DNA of 36,185 bases. Origin: a virus. This document shows positions 18,103 through 28,700 of the stretch, one piece after another. The DNA lies in the IMG/VR virus record IMGVR_UViG_3300032117_000086, positions 1 to 36,185 of that record; one strand, given 5' to 3'. A program made the translations under genes and the position numbers. Numbering within the stretch: position 1 is the stretch's first letter; each line of letters opens with the position of its first letter. Under the pieces are notes generated by a model. It was not told the DNA's origin, did no database searches, and worked only from the letters and a program-made list of their open reading frames with translations.

Positions 18103-20625
18103 ACTCAATCTTGCACTTAACTGTGTTACTAAATTACTTAGGTTATTTATTTGTATTTGCTGTGCTTTAACTGCTTCAGTAAGAAGAGCTGTTATACGGC
18201 TATAATCAATACCAACAACTACATCTCCTTCTGTGGAAACTACAGCTGGTAGTACTGGTAATACATCTTCTGCAATAAAACCAATTTCGTTAGTAGCGGA
18301 TACATCAATTAAACTATCATACACGACTGCATTTAATAATTGAGTAGTTGCTAATGGATCTACAATAAAAGATGATAATGGTCTAATATTTGTCTTACCG
18401 ACTTTAGAAGATGTAGAAGTAAATGATACTGCAGTAGCGTTACCGTTAACATCCACTGTAAAGTTTTGAGCTATACTTGCTGTTTTAGCTGATAAAGAAC
18501 CAGCAACTGTAAGAGTACCACTAGGTGCAGTCGTACCTATACCAACGTTACCTGTAGAGGTAATGCGCATATACTCTGTACCAGGAGAAACGATATTTCT
18601 GCCTTGATTAAAAACAAGCGCGTTAACGCCAGGTGGTTGACCTATATCCCAATCAGCAAGCCCTGATTGTGTGAACTGTAAATAGCAGCCGCTTTGAGAG
18701 GTAGTTGCGGTGTTAAACAGTTGCATCATTATACCTTCAGTCGGGTTATTAGCGTATTGCTGAAACGGTACGTTAGGTGTTGGTTGGTTTACACCAATAA
18801 AACTGTTATAAAAATAAAGATTGCCCGCGCTTAATGAATTTGTACCGTTAAATAAAGCTGCAGCACCTGACACACCAGTACCAGCAAATGCACCAGAGAA
18901 ACCAGAAGTACCAGTAGCTCCTTGAGCGCCTGTAGCTCCTTGAGCGCCTGTAACACCTTGCGCGCCTGTAACACCTTGCGCGCCATTTGTTCCAGCAGCA
19001 CCTTGTGCACCGTTAGTACCGTTAGTACCTGCAGCTCCTTGAGCTCCTGGAGCACCTGTACTACCTTTTAATCCTTGTGCGCCTTGCGCCCCTGTAGCAC
19101 CGGCCGCACCTTGCGCGCCTGTAGTACCTTGTGCACCGACAGCTCCTTGTGCACCATTCGTACCGTTAGTACCGCTAAAGCCTGAGTAACCGGAATTTGA
19201 TCCTGCAGCTTGAATTTGAGAACCGGGATACTCAACTATTAAGCCTGCTGTAGTACCGATACCAATCATTACTGGTTTAATAATTGAACCAACAGCTGAA
19301 GGAGGTGTTGTGGTCATTAGACCTGCTGTTGTATCTGAAAGATAGTACTGGGCAGCATCTACTATACCTGTAAAACCTGAAGTGTAACCGTTTGCTACGT
19401 ACTGGAATGTTGTGCCTGTAGCGCTAACTACAACACCAATAATATCTGATGTACTCGGGCTATTAGCTTGTGCTAATGCATAACCACCTGAAGTCTTATA
19501 TATAACTTGACCAGGACTAAATGAATTACTATAAGTTACTGATACATTAGTAGCATTTAAACCACTTGAACCAGACGCACCAGATATACCGCTAAAGCCT
19601 GATATACCACTAAAACCGCTAAAGCCGGAATAGCCTGATATACCTGAAAAACCAGATGAACCTTGACCAGAGTAACCAGATGCACCAGATACACCTTGAC
19701 CAATTGGAGTTCTAATTACAGAATAATTAGTTGCACCATTATATATAAATGTAGCCGATACTGTTTGTGTATTCGGTGAATACATTCCTACATTAACAAG
19801 TATTCTATCTGTAGCTGAAAGTAAAGTAATATTACTTGTTACATAACTAAACTTAGTATATGTTGGTGTTGCAGCTGTTGTAAATACTGCTCCTGTATCT
19901 GCACTTAAAATAAATGCACTAGTTGAGCTTGTAGCCATTGAATAGCTATACAAACTAAATACAAAGCCTGCAGAAGGGTTTGGTGTTGTTGCACCCGCGC
20001 CTACTTGATAAAACCATTCAATGTCCCAAATACCAGCTGGTATTTCTGCAATACCTGGCTCTCCAATAGGAGTTAAATAACCACCTATTGATTGTGCACT
20101 ATAAGCATTACTATTAGTACTGTTTACATAAGCAACATCATCATATTGAGTAACCCCACCACCACCCGGTGTCAATGCAATTACTTCATATAATGGTTGA
20201 TCACTGTTAACTTCTTGAAAGAAATAGGTTCTACCATATACAGACGCGCCTGTAGGTCCAGACCAACCTGATATACCACTAAAGCCAGATATACCTGTAA
20301 AACCGGATATACCACTGAAGCCACTAAAGCCTGAGTAACCACTGATACCAGTAAAACCAGACCAGCCGGAAATACCTGAAAAGCCGCTTATACCACTAAA
20401 GCCGGAAAAGCTCGAGTAGCCACTATAACCAGATATACCTGTAAAACCGCTATAACCACTTATACCGGTAAACCCGGAAAAGCCGCTAATACCAGTAAAT
20501 CCAGAATAACCGGAAGCACCCTGTGCACCAGTAGAGCCTGTTGCTCCTTGTGCGCCAGTCAGACCGGTAGTACCTGAATAACCGGATTGTCCCTTAATCG
20601 CTGTGTATACAAATGTATTGCTCAT
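18100..20625 (-). CDS. Modular collagen-like tail fibre with S74 chaperone domain
   Basis: 841 residues. Parts in order: tag [27 protein letters not shown] array (about 14-125); beta domain (about 130-310, GRTYFFQEV ... SYSMATSSTSAFILSAD ... RTPIGQG) closely matched in the 1038-residue fibre; short aromatic array (315-355); a beta module SPGQVIYKTSGGYALAQA (about 365-475) of a type widespread in phage fibres; GAQ-type array (about 480-580); beta linker with GNVGIGTTAPSGTLTVAGS; S74 domain (about 735-841) with Ser739/Lys744 and GFIAEDV. The S74 part nearly matches that of the 302-residue fibre. A TATAAATA late promoter lies 18 bases before the ATG. The chaperone would be removed after trimer folding. 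Confidence 0.88.
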   Translation of the reverse strand: MSNTFVYTAIKGQSGYSGTTGLTGAQGATGSTGAQGASGYSGFTGISGFSGFTGISGYSGFTGISGYSGYSSFSGFSGISGFSGISGWSGFTGISGYSGFSGFSGISGFTGISGFSGISGWSGPTGASVYGRTYFFQEVNSDQPLYEVIALTPGGGGVTQYDDVAYVNSTNSNAYSAQSIGGYLTPIGEPGIAEIPAGIWDIEWFYQVGAGATTPNPSAGFVFSLYSYSMATSSTSAFILSADTGAVFTTAATPTYTKFSYVTSNITLLSATDRILVNVGMYSPNTQTVSATFIYNGATNYSVIRTPIGQGVSGASGYSGQGSSGFSGISGYSGFSGFSGISGFSGISGASGSSGLNATNVSVTYSNSFSPGQVIYKTSGGYALAQANSPSTSDIIGVVVSATGTTFQYVANGYTSGFTGIVDAAQYYLSDTTAGLMTTTPPSAVGSIIKPVMIGIGTTAGLIVEYPGSQIQAAGSNSGYSGFSGTNGTNGAQGAVGAQGTTGAQGAAGATGAQGAQGLKGSTGAPGAQGAAGTNGTNGAQGAAGTNGAQGVTGAQGVTGAQGATGAQGATGTSGFSGAFAGTGVSGAAALFNGTNSLSAGNLYFYNSFIGVNQPTPNVPFQQYANNPTEGIMMQLFNTATTSQSGCYLQFTQSGLADWDIGQPPGVNALVFNQGRNIVSPGTEYMRITSTGNVGIGTTAPSGTLTVAGSLSAKTASIAQNFTVDVNGNATAVSFTSTSSKVGKTNIRPLSSFIVDPLATTQLLNAVVYDSLIDVSATNEIGFIAEDVLPVLPAVVSTEGDVVVGIDYSRITALLTEAVKAQQIQINNLSNLVTQLSARLS
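20255..20580 (-). repeat. Aromatic Gly-X-Ser array of the 841-residue fibre
   Basis: Nine-base units encode [12 protein letters not shown] and GWS triplets. Two further arrays lie in the same gene: a short aromatic one at about 19560-19700 and a GAQ-type one at about 18880-19195. Confidence 0.8.
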
Positions 20626-20643
20626 AGTTCATTGAAGCAATAA

Positions 20644-20651
20644 TATTTATA
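20644..20651 (-). promoter_or_regulatory. Late promoter TATAAATA (exact T4 consensus)
   Basis: The minus strand reads GTATATAAATATTATTG, 18 bases before the ATG at 20625. This is an exact match to the T4 late promoter octamer in a 31-base intergenic gap. Confidence 0.65.
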
Positions 20652-20656
20652 TACCA

Positions 20657-23600
20657 TTAGACTATAAACCAGCTGGTACCGTTGTATACAATAGTAGCTG
20701 CTTCGTAGTTATAATTTAATAGGTAAGTGTTTTGACCGTCAATCGTTACACCTGCGCCAGATAACGTAATGTTATTTGTACGAGCTGCACCAGATTCGTC
20801 TTTAATTGTTATAAACGTACCTTGACTTAATGGTAGAGCTGGCAAGTACAATGTAGCAGGTCCTGCAACATTAACACCAATGTATTCATCGGTTGATTGT
20901 AGAGCGTTTGGTGAAGTAGTTACTAATCTTACACCTTGAACGTTTGGATATATAATCTGTGAGTTGTCAAGGTTTAAGTAGCCGCGTTCATTTACTACTA
21001 CAGCTGTTGTAGATGTAATAGCTCTCATGATCGGTTTTGATACCGTACCGAAAGCACTTGGTGAAACTGTTGTAACACTACCTGCAATAGTTGGTGATAG
21101 GTAATAACATTCACCTGGTGTTAAGCTTGCTAGACCGTTAATTAAACCGTTATATACGATTGTAAATGTTGTACCTGTTGAAGATTGAACAACACCAGTT
21201 GCTTCAGCATCAGCTGCATTGTCTGCAATTGCTAAGAACCAACCGCTTGAACCGTTGTCAAGACGTACTACGTTACCAGCACTGAATGTATTGGTATATG
21301 TAATGACTTGGCTTGAAATGTTTACTGTAGTACCAGAAATACCTGAGAAACCAGATATACCGCTAAAGCCGCTGTAACCGCTAATACCAGAGAAGCCTGA
21401 TATACCGGAAGCACCGGACCAGCCTGAAATACCACTAAAGCCTGATATACCGCTAAAGCCACTAATACCAGAGAAACCTGAAATACCAGTGAAGCCGGAG
21501 TAGCCAGATATACCACTAAAACCAGATATACCTGTAAAGCCGCTAAAGCCCGAAATACCGCTAAAGCCGCTGTAGCCACTAATACCACTGAAACCGCTTA
21601 TACCGGTAAAGCCTGACCAACCAGAGATACCTGAGAAACCAGATATGCCTGTAAAGCCACTATAGCCGCTTATACCGCTAAAGCCAGACCAGCCTGAAAT
21701 ACCGGTGTAACCGCTATAGCCACTAATACCGCTAAAGCCGGACCAGCCACTGATACCGCTAAAACCTGATATACCGGTAAAGCCTGAGAAGCCAGAGTAG
21801 CCTGATATACCACTAAAGCCAGACCAACCGCTAATACCTGAGAAACCAGATATGCCGCTGAAGCCTGAAATACCAGAGAAGCCAGAATAACCTGACCAAC
21901 CACTGATACCACTAAAGCCTGATATACCACTGAAACCAGACCAGCCGCTAATACCGCTGAAGCCGGAGTAGCCTGAAATACCACTAAAGCCTGATATACC
22001 AGAAAAGCCACTATAGCCACTAATACCGGAGAAGCCCGAGATACCGCTAAAGCCGCTTATGCCGCTAAAGCCTGAGTAACCGCTAATACCAGTAAAGCCG
22101 GACCAACCAGAAATACCTGAGAAACCAGATATACCACTGAAGCCACTATAGCCTGAAATACCACTAAAACCCGAGGTACCAATACCGCTAAAGCCGGAGT
22201 AACCTGAACTACCACTAACACCTTGACCGATTGGAGTACGTAAAGCGGAATATATTGAACTACCATTGTAATGGTAAGTAGCAGTAATTGTTGATGTGCT
22301 TGTTGTATAAGCAGCGATCTGTAATAAAATACGATCTGTTGCAGAAAGCTTTGTAATCGTGCTTGTAACGTAACCTAATTTTTGGAAAGTTAAAGATGTA
22401 TCTGTAACAGGGCCTGAATCAGCACTTAAGATAAATGCGCTAGTAGCGCTTGTAGCCATTGAGTAGCTATATACGCTAATAACAAAGTTTGCTGCGCTAG
22501 CAGAAACGTTACGATAGAAATCGAATTCCCACAAACCAGCTGGAATTTCAACTAAGCCTGGTTCCCCAATTGGTGTTAAGTACCAACCGTAAGCGCTTGG
22601 GCTACCTGGACCTGCTGTGGTAGAGTTAAGAGCTAATGCGTCATCGTTTACGTCTGTACCACCACCGCCTGGCACTAACGACATTACTTCAAATACTGTT
22701 GGGTTTTGATCGCTTGTTACTTCTTGTAGGTAGTATGTTCTACCGTAAATGGATGCACCAGTACCACCAGAGATACCAGACCAACCACTAATACCACTGA
22801 AACCGCTTATACCGGTAAAGCCAGACCAACCGCTAATACCTGAGAAACCAGATATACCTGTAAAGCCAGAGTAACCAGAAATACCACTGAAACCACTGAT
22901 ACCGCTAAAGCCTGAGATACCAGAGAAGCCAGAGTAACCGGAAATACCAGTAAAGCCTGACCAACCCGAGATACCACTAAAGCCGCTAATACCACTGAAA
23001 CCAGATATACCGGTAAAGCCTGAATAACCAGACCAGCCACTAATACCGCTGAAACCAGAAATACCTGTAAAGCCTGACCAACCTGAGATACCAGAAAAGC
23101 CTGAAATACCTGAAAAGCCAGAATAGCCGGACCAGCCACTAATACCGCTGAAACCGCTAATACCTGTAAAACCGCTAATACCGCTGAAGCCCGAATAACC
23201 GGACCAGCCAGAAATACCACTAAAACCACTTATACCGGTAAAGCCGGAGTAACCGCTAATACCTGTAAAGCCAGAGTAACCAGAAATACCAGTAAAGCCG
23301 GACCAACCAGAAATACCGCTGAAACCGCTAATACCTGTAAAGCCTGAAAAACCGGTATAACCAGAATAACCTGTAAAGCCTGAATAACCAGACCAACCAC
23401 TGATACCTGAGAAACCGGAGTAACCAGAAATACCTGTAAAGCCAGACCAACCACTGATACCTGAGAAACCGCTAATACCTGTAAAGCCAGAGTAACCAGA
23501 AATACCTGTGAAACCGCTTATACCGCTAAAGCCGGACCAGCCTGAGATACCACTAAAGCCTGAAATGCCAGAAAAACCACTGTAACCGCTAATACCACTA

Positions 23601-23773
23601 AAACCGCTTATACCAGTAAAACCTGATATACCAGTATAGCCGGAATAACCGCTAATACCAGAGGCTCCGGAATAACCGCTTGTGCCTGTAGCACCTTGTG
23701 CACCTTGTGCACCGTTTTGACCGGAGAAACCTGATTGACCTCTAATTGCTGTGTATACGAAGGAATTTGCCAT
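20657..23773 (-). CDS. Giant aromatic Gly-X-Ser repeat tail fibre
   Basis: 1038 residues. Tag MANSFVYTAIRGQSGFSG is nearly the same as in the 841-residue fibre. A very long array of Gly-(F/Y/I/W)-(S/T) triplets fills about residues 30-340; a beta domain follows (about 343-510, GRTYYLQEV ... SYSMATSATSAFILSAD ... RTPIGQG), then a second array (about 515-810). The C-terminal 220 residues hold two modules shared with the 625-residue fibre: AGNVVRLDNGSSGWFLAIAD ... VNERG and the terminal EYIGV ... LPALPL ... IKDESG ... YNGTSWFIV. There is no S74 domain. It lies 56 bases after the 625-residue gene with no clear TAAATA motif, so it is probably read from upstream. A fibre role is inferred from modules and neighbours. 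Confidence 0.85.
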   Translation of the reverse strand: MANSFVYTAIRGQSGFSGQNGAQGAQGATGTSGYSGASGISGYSGYTGISGFTGISGFSGISGYSGFSGISGFSGISGWSGFSGISGFTGISGYSGFTGISGFSGISGWSGFTGISGYSGFSGISGWSGYSGFTGYSGYTGFSGFTGISGFSGISGWSGFTGISGYSGFTGISGYSGFTGISGFSGISGWSGYSGFSGISGFTGISGFSGISGWSGYSGFSGISGFSGISGWSGFTGISGFSGISGWSGYSGFTGISGFSGISGFSGISGWSGFTGISGYSGFSGISGFSGISGFSGISGYSGFTGISGFSGISGWSGFTGISGFSGISGWSGISGGTGASIYGRTYYLQEVTSDQNPTVFEVMSLVPGGGGTDVNDDALALNSTTAGPGSPSAYGWYLTPIGEPGLVEIPAGLWEFDFYRNVSASAANFVISVYSYSMATSATSAFILSADSGPVTDTSLTFQKLGYVTSTITKLSATDRILLQIAAYTTSTSTITATYHYNGSSIYSALRTPIGQGVSGSSGYSGFSGIGTSGFSGISGYSGFSGISGFSGISGWSGFTGISGYSGFSGISGFSGISGFSGISGYSGFSGISGFSGISGYSGFSGISGWSGFSGISGFSGISGWSGYSGFSGISGFSGISGFSGISGWSGFSGISGYSGFSGFTGISGFSGISGWSGFSGISGYSGYTGISGWSGFSGISGYSGFTGISGFSGISGWSGFTGISGFSGISGYSGFSGISGFSGFTGISGFSGISGYSGFTGISGFSGISGFSGISGFSGISGWSGASGISGFSGISGYSGFSGISGFSGISGTTVNISSQVITYTNTFSAGNVVRLDNGSSGWFLAIADNAADAEATGVVQSSTGTTFTIVYNGLINGLASLTPGECYYLSPTIAGSVTTVSPSAFGTVSKPIMRAITSTTAVVVNERGYLNLDNSQIIYPNVQGVRLVTTSPNALQSTDEYIGVNVAGPATLYLPALPLSQGTFITIKDESGAARTNNITLSGAGVTIDGQNTYLLNYNYEAATIVYNGTSWFIV
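21330..22225 (-). repeat. Aromatic Gly-X-Ser/Thr array, second block of the 1038-residue fibre
   Basis: About 100 nine-base units. The triplet GIS closes most units, which are six residues (GFS-GIS) or nine ([18 protein letters not shown]). Glycine and serine codons vary freely between copies. Confidence 0.85.
22765..23735 (-). repeat. Aromatic Gly-X-Ser/Thr array, first block of the 1038-residue fibre
   Basis: About 105 uninterrupted triplets of [12 protein letters not shown] and GFT. Trp nearly always follows a GIS triplet. A few GAQ triplets sit at the promoter-proximal end. Confidence 0.85.
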
Positions 23774-23829
23774 GGTGGTATATTATTACAGATTACTTAT
23801 TATTATCGAAATGGTTTTTTAGTTAGTTA

Positions 23830-25707
23830 TTAAACTAAATTCCATCTATTACCATAATATACTACTTCCACCGTTTCGTAAGGAGAAGTAATTTCATCGT
23901 ATGCATATCCATCAATTGTATCCGGATATGTAGCAGAAATTATAACATAATTGGTAGTACTATTAGCTAATCCTGTCATATCTTTAATAGAATATGCTTT
24001 ACCGTTAAAGCCTCTTGGTAATGTAATAGTAGATATACCATTATATTCTACACCAATATAATAATCCGTGGAAGCTGGTGTATAATATTGATTAGTAACG
24101 CCTATTACGTTTACAGAACCACCTAATGCTGAATCGTTTGTATTTAATATACCACGTTCATTAACAACAACACCAACATTAGTACTTACCGCTCTTAATA
24201 TTGGTTTGGAAACTGTACCTACTGCGCTCGGGGAATATGTTGCAAGTGCGCCCGCAACTGTATCAGACAAGAAATAACATTCTCCCGGATTAAGTGTAAC
24301 AGTATTGTCAAAAGTAATTAAACCGTTATATACTATATAGAAGTTGTAACCAGTTGAATATTGTATAACGCCTGTTGCTTCAGCATCTTTAGCGTTGTCT
24401 GCTTGAGCTAGTACCCAACCACCACCTGCGTTATCAAGTCTTACAACTTGACCAGCACTAAACATATTACTATATGTTATTAATTGGCTAGAAATATTAA
24501 CAGGTGAACCGCTATAACCACTATAACCTGAAAAACCGCTTGTACCGGAATAACCTTGAATACCTGAAAAACCGCTATAACCAGACCAACCTGAGATACC
24601 TGAGTAACCGTCTATACCACTATAACCGGAAAAACCAGATATACCGCTAAAACCAGTATCACCTTGCGCACCTTGAAAGCCTGTATCGCCTTGTGCGCCT
24701 TGTGCGCCTTGCGGACCGAAATCACCTTGAGAACCTTGCGGGCCAAAGTCGCCTTGTGCACCTTGTGGTCCTATATTACCTTGTGCACCCTGGGGACCGA
24801 AGTCACCTTGGGCACCCTGTGGACCAAAGTCGCCTTGAGCGCCTTGCAGACCTATACTACCCTGAGGGCCTTGCGGACCGAAGTCACCTTGAGCGCCTTG
24901 TGAACCAAAACTACCTTGCGCACCTTGTGCACCATCTTGACCTGAAAAACCTGAAGTACCGGAATCGCCTTTAACTTGACCTACATTAGCCCAAGTGCCA
25001 TTACCTAGTACCCATAAATCACCAGTAGTTTCATCAATTACACCGTTACCGTTTACTGCACTAGGAAACGCCGTGTTTAAAGTTGTTTGAGGATTACCAC
25101 CTACAGTAGGTACAGTACCAATAATAGTAACTGATGTACCATTTTGTCCGGAATAACCTGAAGCACCATCTTGTCCAATAGTACCGTTTTGTCCGCTATA
25201 ACCAGAAATGCCTGAAAAACCACTAATACCACTAAAACCAGATATACCGCTAAAGCCGGAAATGCCGGAGTAACCTGAAATACCGCTAAAGCCAGAGTAA
25301 CCAGATATACCACTAAAACCGGAGTAACCAGAAGCACCAGATATACCAGTTGAAGCTGTAAACTGTACTGTACCGTCTGGGAATATTACACCACCGTTAC
25401 TACTTAATTGAAAACTATACGAACTATTTGTTAAAGCAGATAGTGAACCAGTGCTATTACCACTTGAAAATAAAACTAAGTTTCCGTCGGCCGTACCGTT
25501 TTGATACCAGTATATATAAGGTACGCCACTAATAATAAGACGTACTTGCATTGACTGGAACCTGACTGCTGATGGTATAGAAGCATTAGCTGCTGAAAGA
25601 GCACCTGCTATAGTAGCACCTGCATAAGGACCAGACCATGAGTCTACCGGTAGTGGGTTTACCGGTTGAATACCATATACGAGTTGTAAGCCTGGAGTTA
25701 AAGACAT
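23830..25707 (-). CDS. Modular collagen-like tail fibre without S74 domain
   Basis: 625 residues. The N-terminal 120 residues hold a docking-type domain with [20 protein letters not shown] and [11 protein letters not shown], a pattern frequent at the base of phage fibres. Then come an aromatic array (about 122-190), a small module [20 protein letters not shown] ... [19 protein letters not shown] (about 190-248) also present in the 1210-residue fibre, and a mixed array (about 248-400) with a striking GDFGPQGAQ periodicity. The C-terminal 225 residues carry the [20 protein letters not shown] ... VNERG module and the terminal [18 protein letters not shown] ... YYGNRWNLV module, both shared with the 1038-residue fibre. 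AATAAATA lies six bases before the ATG. No self-cleaving chaperone is present. Confidence 0.83.
   Translation of the reverse strand: MSLTPGLQLVYGIQPVNPLPVDSWSGPYAGATIAGALSAANASIPSAVRFQSMQVRLIISGVPYIYWYQNGTADGNLVLFSSGNSTGSLSALTNSSYSFQLSSNGGVIFPDGTVQFTASTGISGASGYSGFSGISGYSGFSGISGYSGISGFSGISGFSGISGFSGISGYSGQNGTIGQDGASGYSGQNGTSVTIIGTVPTVGGNPQTTLNTAFPSAVNGNGVIDETTGDLWVLGNGTWANVGQVKGDSGTSGFSGQDGAQGAQGSFGSQGAQGDFGPQGPQGSIGLQGAQGDFGPQGAQGDFGPQGAQGNIGPQGAQGDFGPQGSQGDFGPQGAQGAQGDTGFQGAQGDTGFSGISGFSGYSGIDGYSGISGWSGYSGFSGIQGYSGTSGFSGYSGYSGSPVNISSQLITYSNMFSAGQVVRLDNAGGGWVLAQADNAKDAEATGVIQYSTGYNFYIVYNGLITFDNTVTLNPGECYFLSDTVAGALATYSPSAVGTVSKPILRAVSTNVGVVVNERGILNTNDSALGGSVNVIGVTNQYYTPASTDYYIGVEYNGISTITLPRGFNGKAYSIKDMTGLANSTTNYVIISATYPDTIDGYAYDEITSPYETVEVVYYGNRWNLV
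24505..24950 (-). repeat. Mixed Gly-X-Y array with GDFGPQGAQ period
   Basis: The central part (about 24700-24920) repeats GDF-GPQ-GAQ and close variants (GNI, GSI, GSF; GLQ) in 27- to 36-base units. GYS/GFS/GIS triplets follow it at 24505-24660. Confidence 0.8.
25137..25345 (-). repeat. N-terminal aromatic Gly-X-Ser array of the 625-residue fibre
   Basis: Nine-base units encode GYS, GFS and GIS triplets, ending in [19 protein letters not shown]. Confidence 0.75.
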
Positions 25708-25713
25708 TTTAAA

Positions 25714-25721
25714 TATTTATT
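25714..25721 (-). promoter_or_regulatory. T4-type late promoter motif AATAAATA
   Basis: The minus strand reads AATAAATATTTAAAATG. The ATG at 25707 starts six bases after the motif. The motif overlaps the stop codon of the 1210-residue fibre. Confidence 0.5.
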
Positions 25722-28700
25722 ACGACCATGTTACCTGGTGCCTGTGGTTGGATGAATAAGGTGTAGCATTAGATAACGTGTAAATGTTGTATGATGTTGG
25801 TGTACCAGCATAATTATAAACATTACCTGCACTTAACACGTAACTTGCAGTAATATTTGCGTTTAATGCATCTAGATCAAGTACTTGAGATATCGTATGA
25901 CCTGTTGGCATTGCTATTGTGAATGTATCATATACATTACCTGTGCTTAATAAGAATGGATTACCTAATGTAGTTACGAACGCATCATAAGGTAAAGCTC
26001 TAATACTACTTGAGCCTGTTGGTGCAGAAGCTTCAGGTCCATACCATATTAAATTGTAGAAGTTTATCGTGGTACTGGTTGATGTACCTGTGTTATAACT
26101 GTCTGTAGCGACTACTTGATATACTATATTAGAAGCAGCACTTACTGTAGGTACAGCAAATACTATATTAGAAGATGACAAGCTACTTGTACCAGGGCCA
26201 ACATTAGCAGAAGCTAAGAATACGTATGTACCACCGTTTACTGAGTAATTTAACTTATACGAACTTAATGGTACGTAATTGCTGTTGTTGTGGTTTGTTA
26301 TAGTACCACTAATATAGCTACTTGTGTTACCTATTTCTCTTGTATATGTAGATTCTGGAGCTGTTGTGCTAGAAGCTGTAATTACAAACGTTGTTGTTGG
26401 TGCTACATAAGCTGCAGGTGTAACTGTTGTAATAGCTCCTGCAGACAATAAATTCGAGTCAGTAAAGATATACTGATACTGGAAGTTCTGAGTATTGTAG
26501 TTCGTATCTGTCATCGTATGTGTATACGTGCCAGATGTAGCTGATAGCGCTTGATAACCGCTTAATAAAGGTGTCCAAGAACCAGAACTGTTTCTTCTCC
26601 ATTGCAGTAATGCTGATAGTGCCGTAGCACCAACAGTATTAATTGTATAACCGTAATTTAATACGTTTGCAATTGCTGTTTGATTAAATTGTACAGTGCT
26701 TGAAGTTGTTAATGTAGCATTTGGAGCAATGTCTTGAGATACTGCTAATTGTATGACTTGAGCTGGTGTTAAACCTATTGCAGGTATTATGTCACCGTTT
26801 TTGTATTGACCGAAAGTATAACCGCTTGCTAAATTAACAGATAAGTTTTCAGTATAGGTATATTCAATACCACTATAACCAGATATACCACTAAAACCAG
26901 AACCACCGCTGTAACCGCTATAACCAGAACCACCGCTATAACCACTATAACCAGATATACCAGTAAAGCCTGAGATACCACTAAAGCCTGAGTAACCAGA
27001 TAGACCTAAACCGCTAAAGCCAGAATAACCAGATACCCCAGAACCACTGAAACCACTATAACCGCTTATACCGGTAAAACCACTATAACCACTGATACCG
27101 CTAAAGCCAGAATAGCCAGACCAGCCCGATATACCGGAGAAGCCTGAGAAACCAGATGTACCTGTAAAGCCTGATATACCACTAAAGCCACTAAAGCCGC
27201 TATAACCGCTTATACCAGTAAAACCTGACCAACCTGAAATACCAGTATAACCACTAAAGCCTGAGTAACCAGATATACCACTAAAACCGCTTATACCTGT
27301 AAAGCCTGAGTAACCACTTATACCGCTTGCTCCACTAAAGCCTGAGTAACCTGATATACCGCTAAAACCTGATACACCACTAAAGCCACTAAAGCCTGAG
27401 TAGCCTGAAATACCACTAAAGCCTGAGATACCTGAAAAGCCGCTTATACCAGTGAAGCCGGAATAACCTGACGTACCCACACCACTAAAACCACTATAAC
27501 CTGAAGTACCGCTATCGCCTTTAATTTGACCAACATTAGTCCAAGTTGTACCACTATATACCCATAAGTCGCCAGTATTTTCATCTATTACACCATTACC
27601 AGCTACTGCTCCAGGGAATGCTGCATTTAAAGTAGCCTGTGGGTTACCGCCGACTGTTGGTACTGTACCTATAATAGTAACTGAGGTACCATTTTTACCA
27701 GAATAACCAGATAAACCAGAAATACCAGAGAAGCCAGATATACCACTAAAACCAGATATACCTGTAAAGCCTGAATAACCGCTTATACCGGTAAAGCCGC
27801 TGAAACCAGACACACCACTAAAGCCTGAGAAGCCGGAGTAGCCTGAGATACCGCTGAAACCAGATGTACCTGAAAACCCAGAATAGCCGCTAATACCAGA
27901 GAAGCCTGAAGTACCGCTATAACCACTATAACCAGATATACCTGAAAAACCGCTTATACCACTGAAGCCGCTAATGCCGCTAAAGCCTGATAAACCGCTG
28001 TAACCGGAATAACCAGATATACCGCTAAAACCTACGTAGCCGCTGTAACCACTAAAGCCTGAAAAACCGCTATAGCCTACAGCGCCAGACCAACCAGAGA
28101 TACCCGAGAAACCAGATATACCACTGAAACCACTATAACCTGATATACCACTAAAGCCGACAGGACCGCTATAACCAGATATACCACTAAAGCCTGATGT
28201 ACTGTCTCCACTAAACCCGGAATAACCAGATAAACCTAAACCACTAAAGCCAGAGAAACCTGATTGTCCTTGAGAACCAAAACTAATGTTAGTTATAATT
28301 CTACTATAATGCGTAGTACCTAAGAAATAGTAAGCAATATTAACACCACCTGTACCATCACCACCATTAAGATCAGAAGTATCGTTTGTTTGGCCGTATA
28401 TATCAATTCTAATACGATCTGAAGGTTGTAATAAAATAGCTTCAGTAATATAATACTGAGTTCTAATAAAGTTAGTATTACCGTACGTATGTACTAACGG
28501 ATCGCTGGTAACAGAGAAGAGTTGTGTTGTAGTACTGTCTGTAGCGACTTTGCTTACAACATATGTAATATGAGACTGTATACCAGGATCACTAGCATGT
28601 ACTCCGTAGTATTGATAATAAGAATCAAAGTACCAACTACCAATATCAATTAATGTTTTACCAGGATCTCCAGAAAGTGTAGCTGTACTGAATATTCTTA

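Noticed and set aside
21330-23735. Dense short direct repeats resembling a CRISPR array or microsatellite
   Set aside because: The repeats follow a nine-base codon frame inside one long open gene, with no spacers of constant length and no cas genes nearby.
23823-23838. Hairpin TTAGTT-ATTA-AACTAA as a terminator between two fibre genes
   Set aside because: The stem is six weak pairs and no run of T follows on the minus strand.
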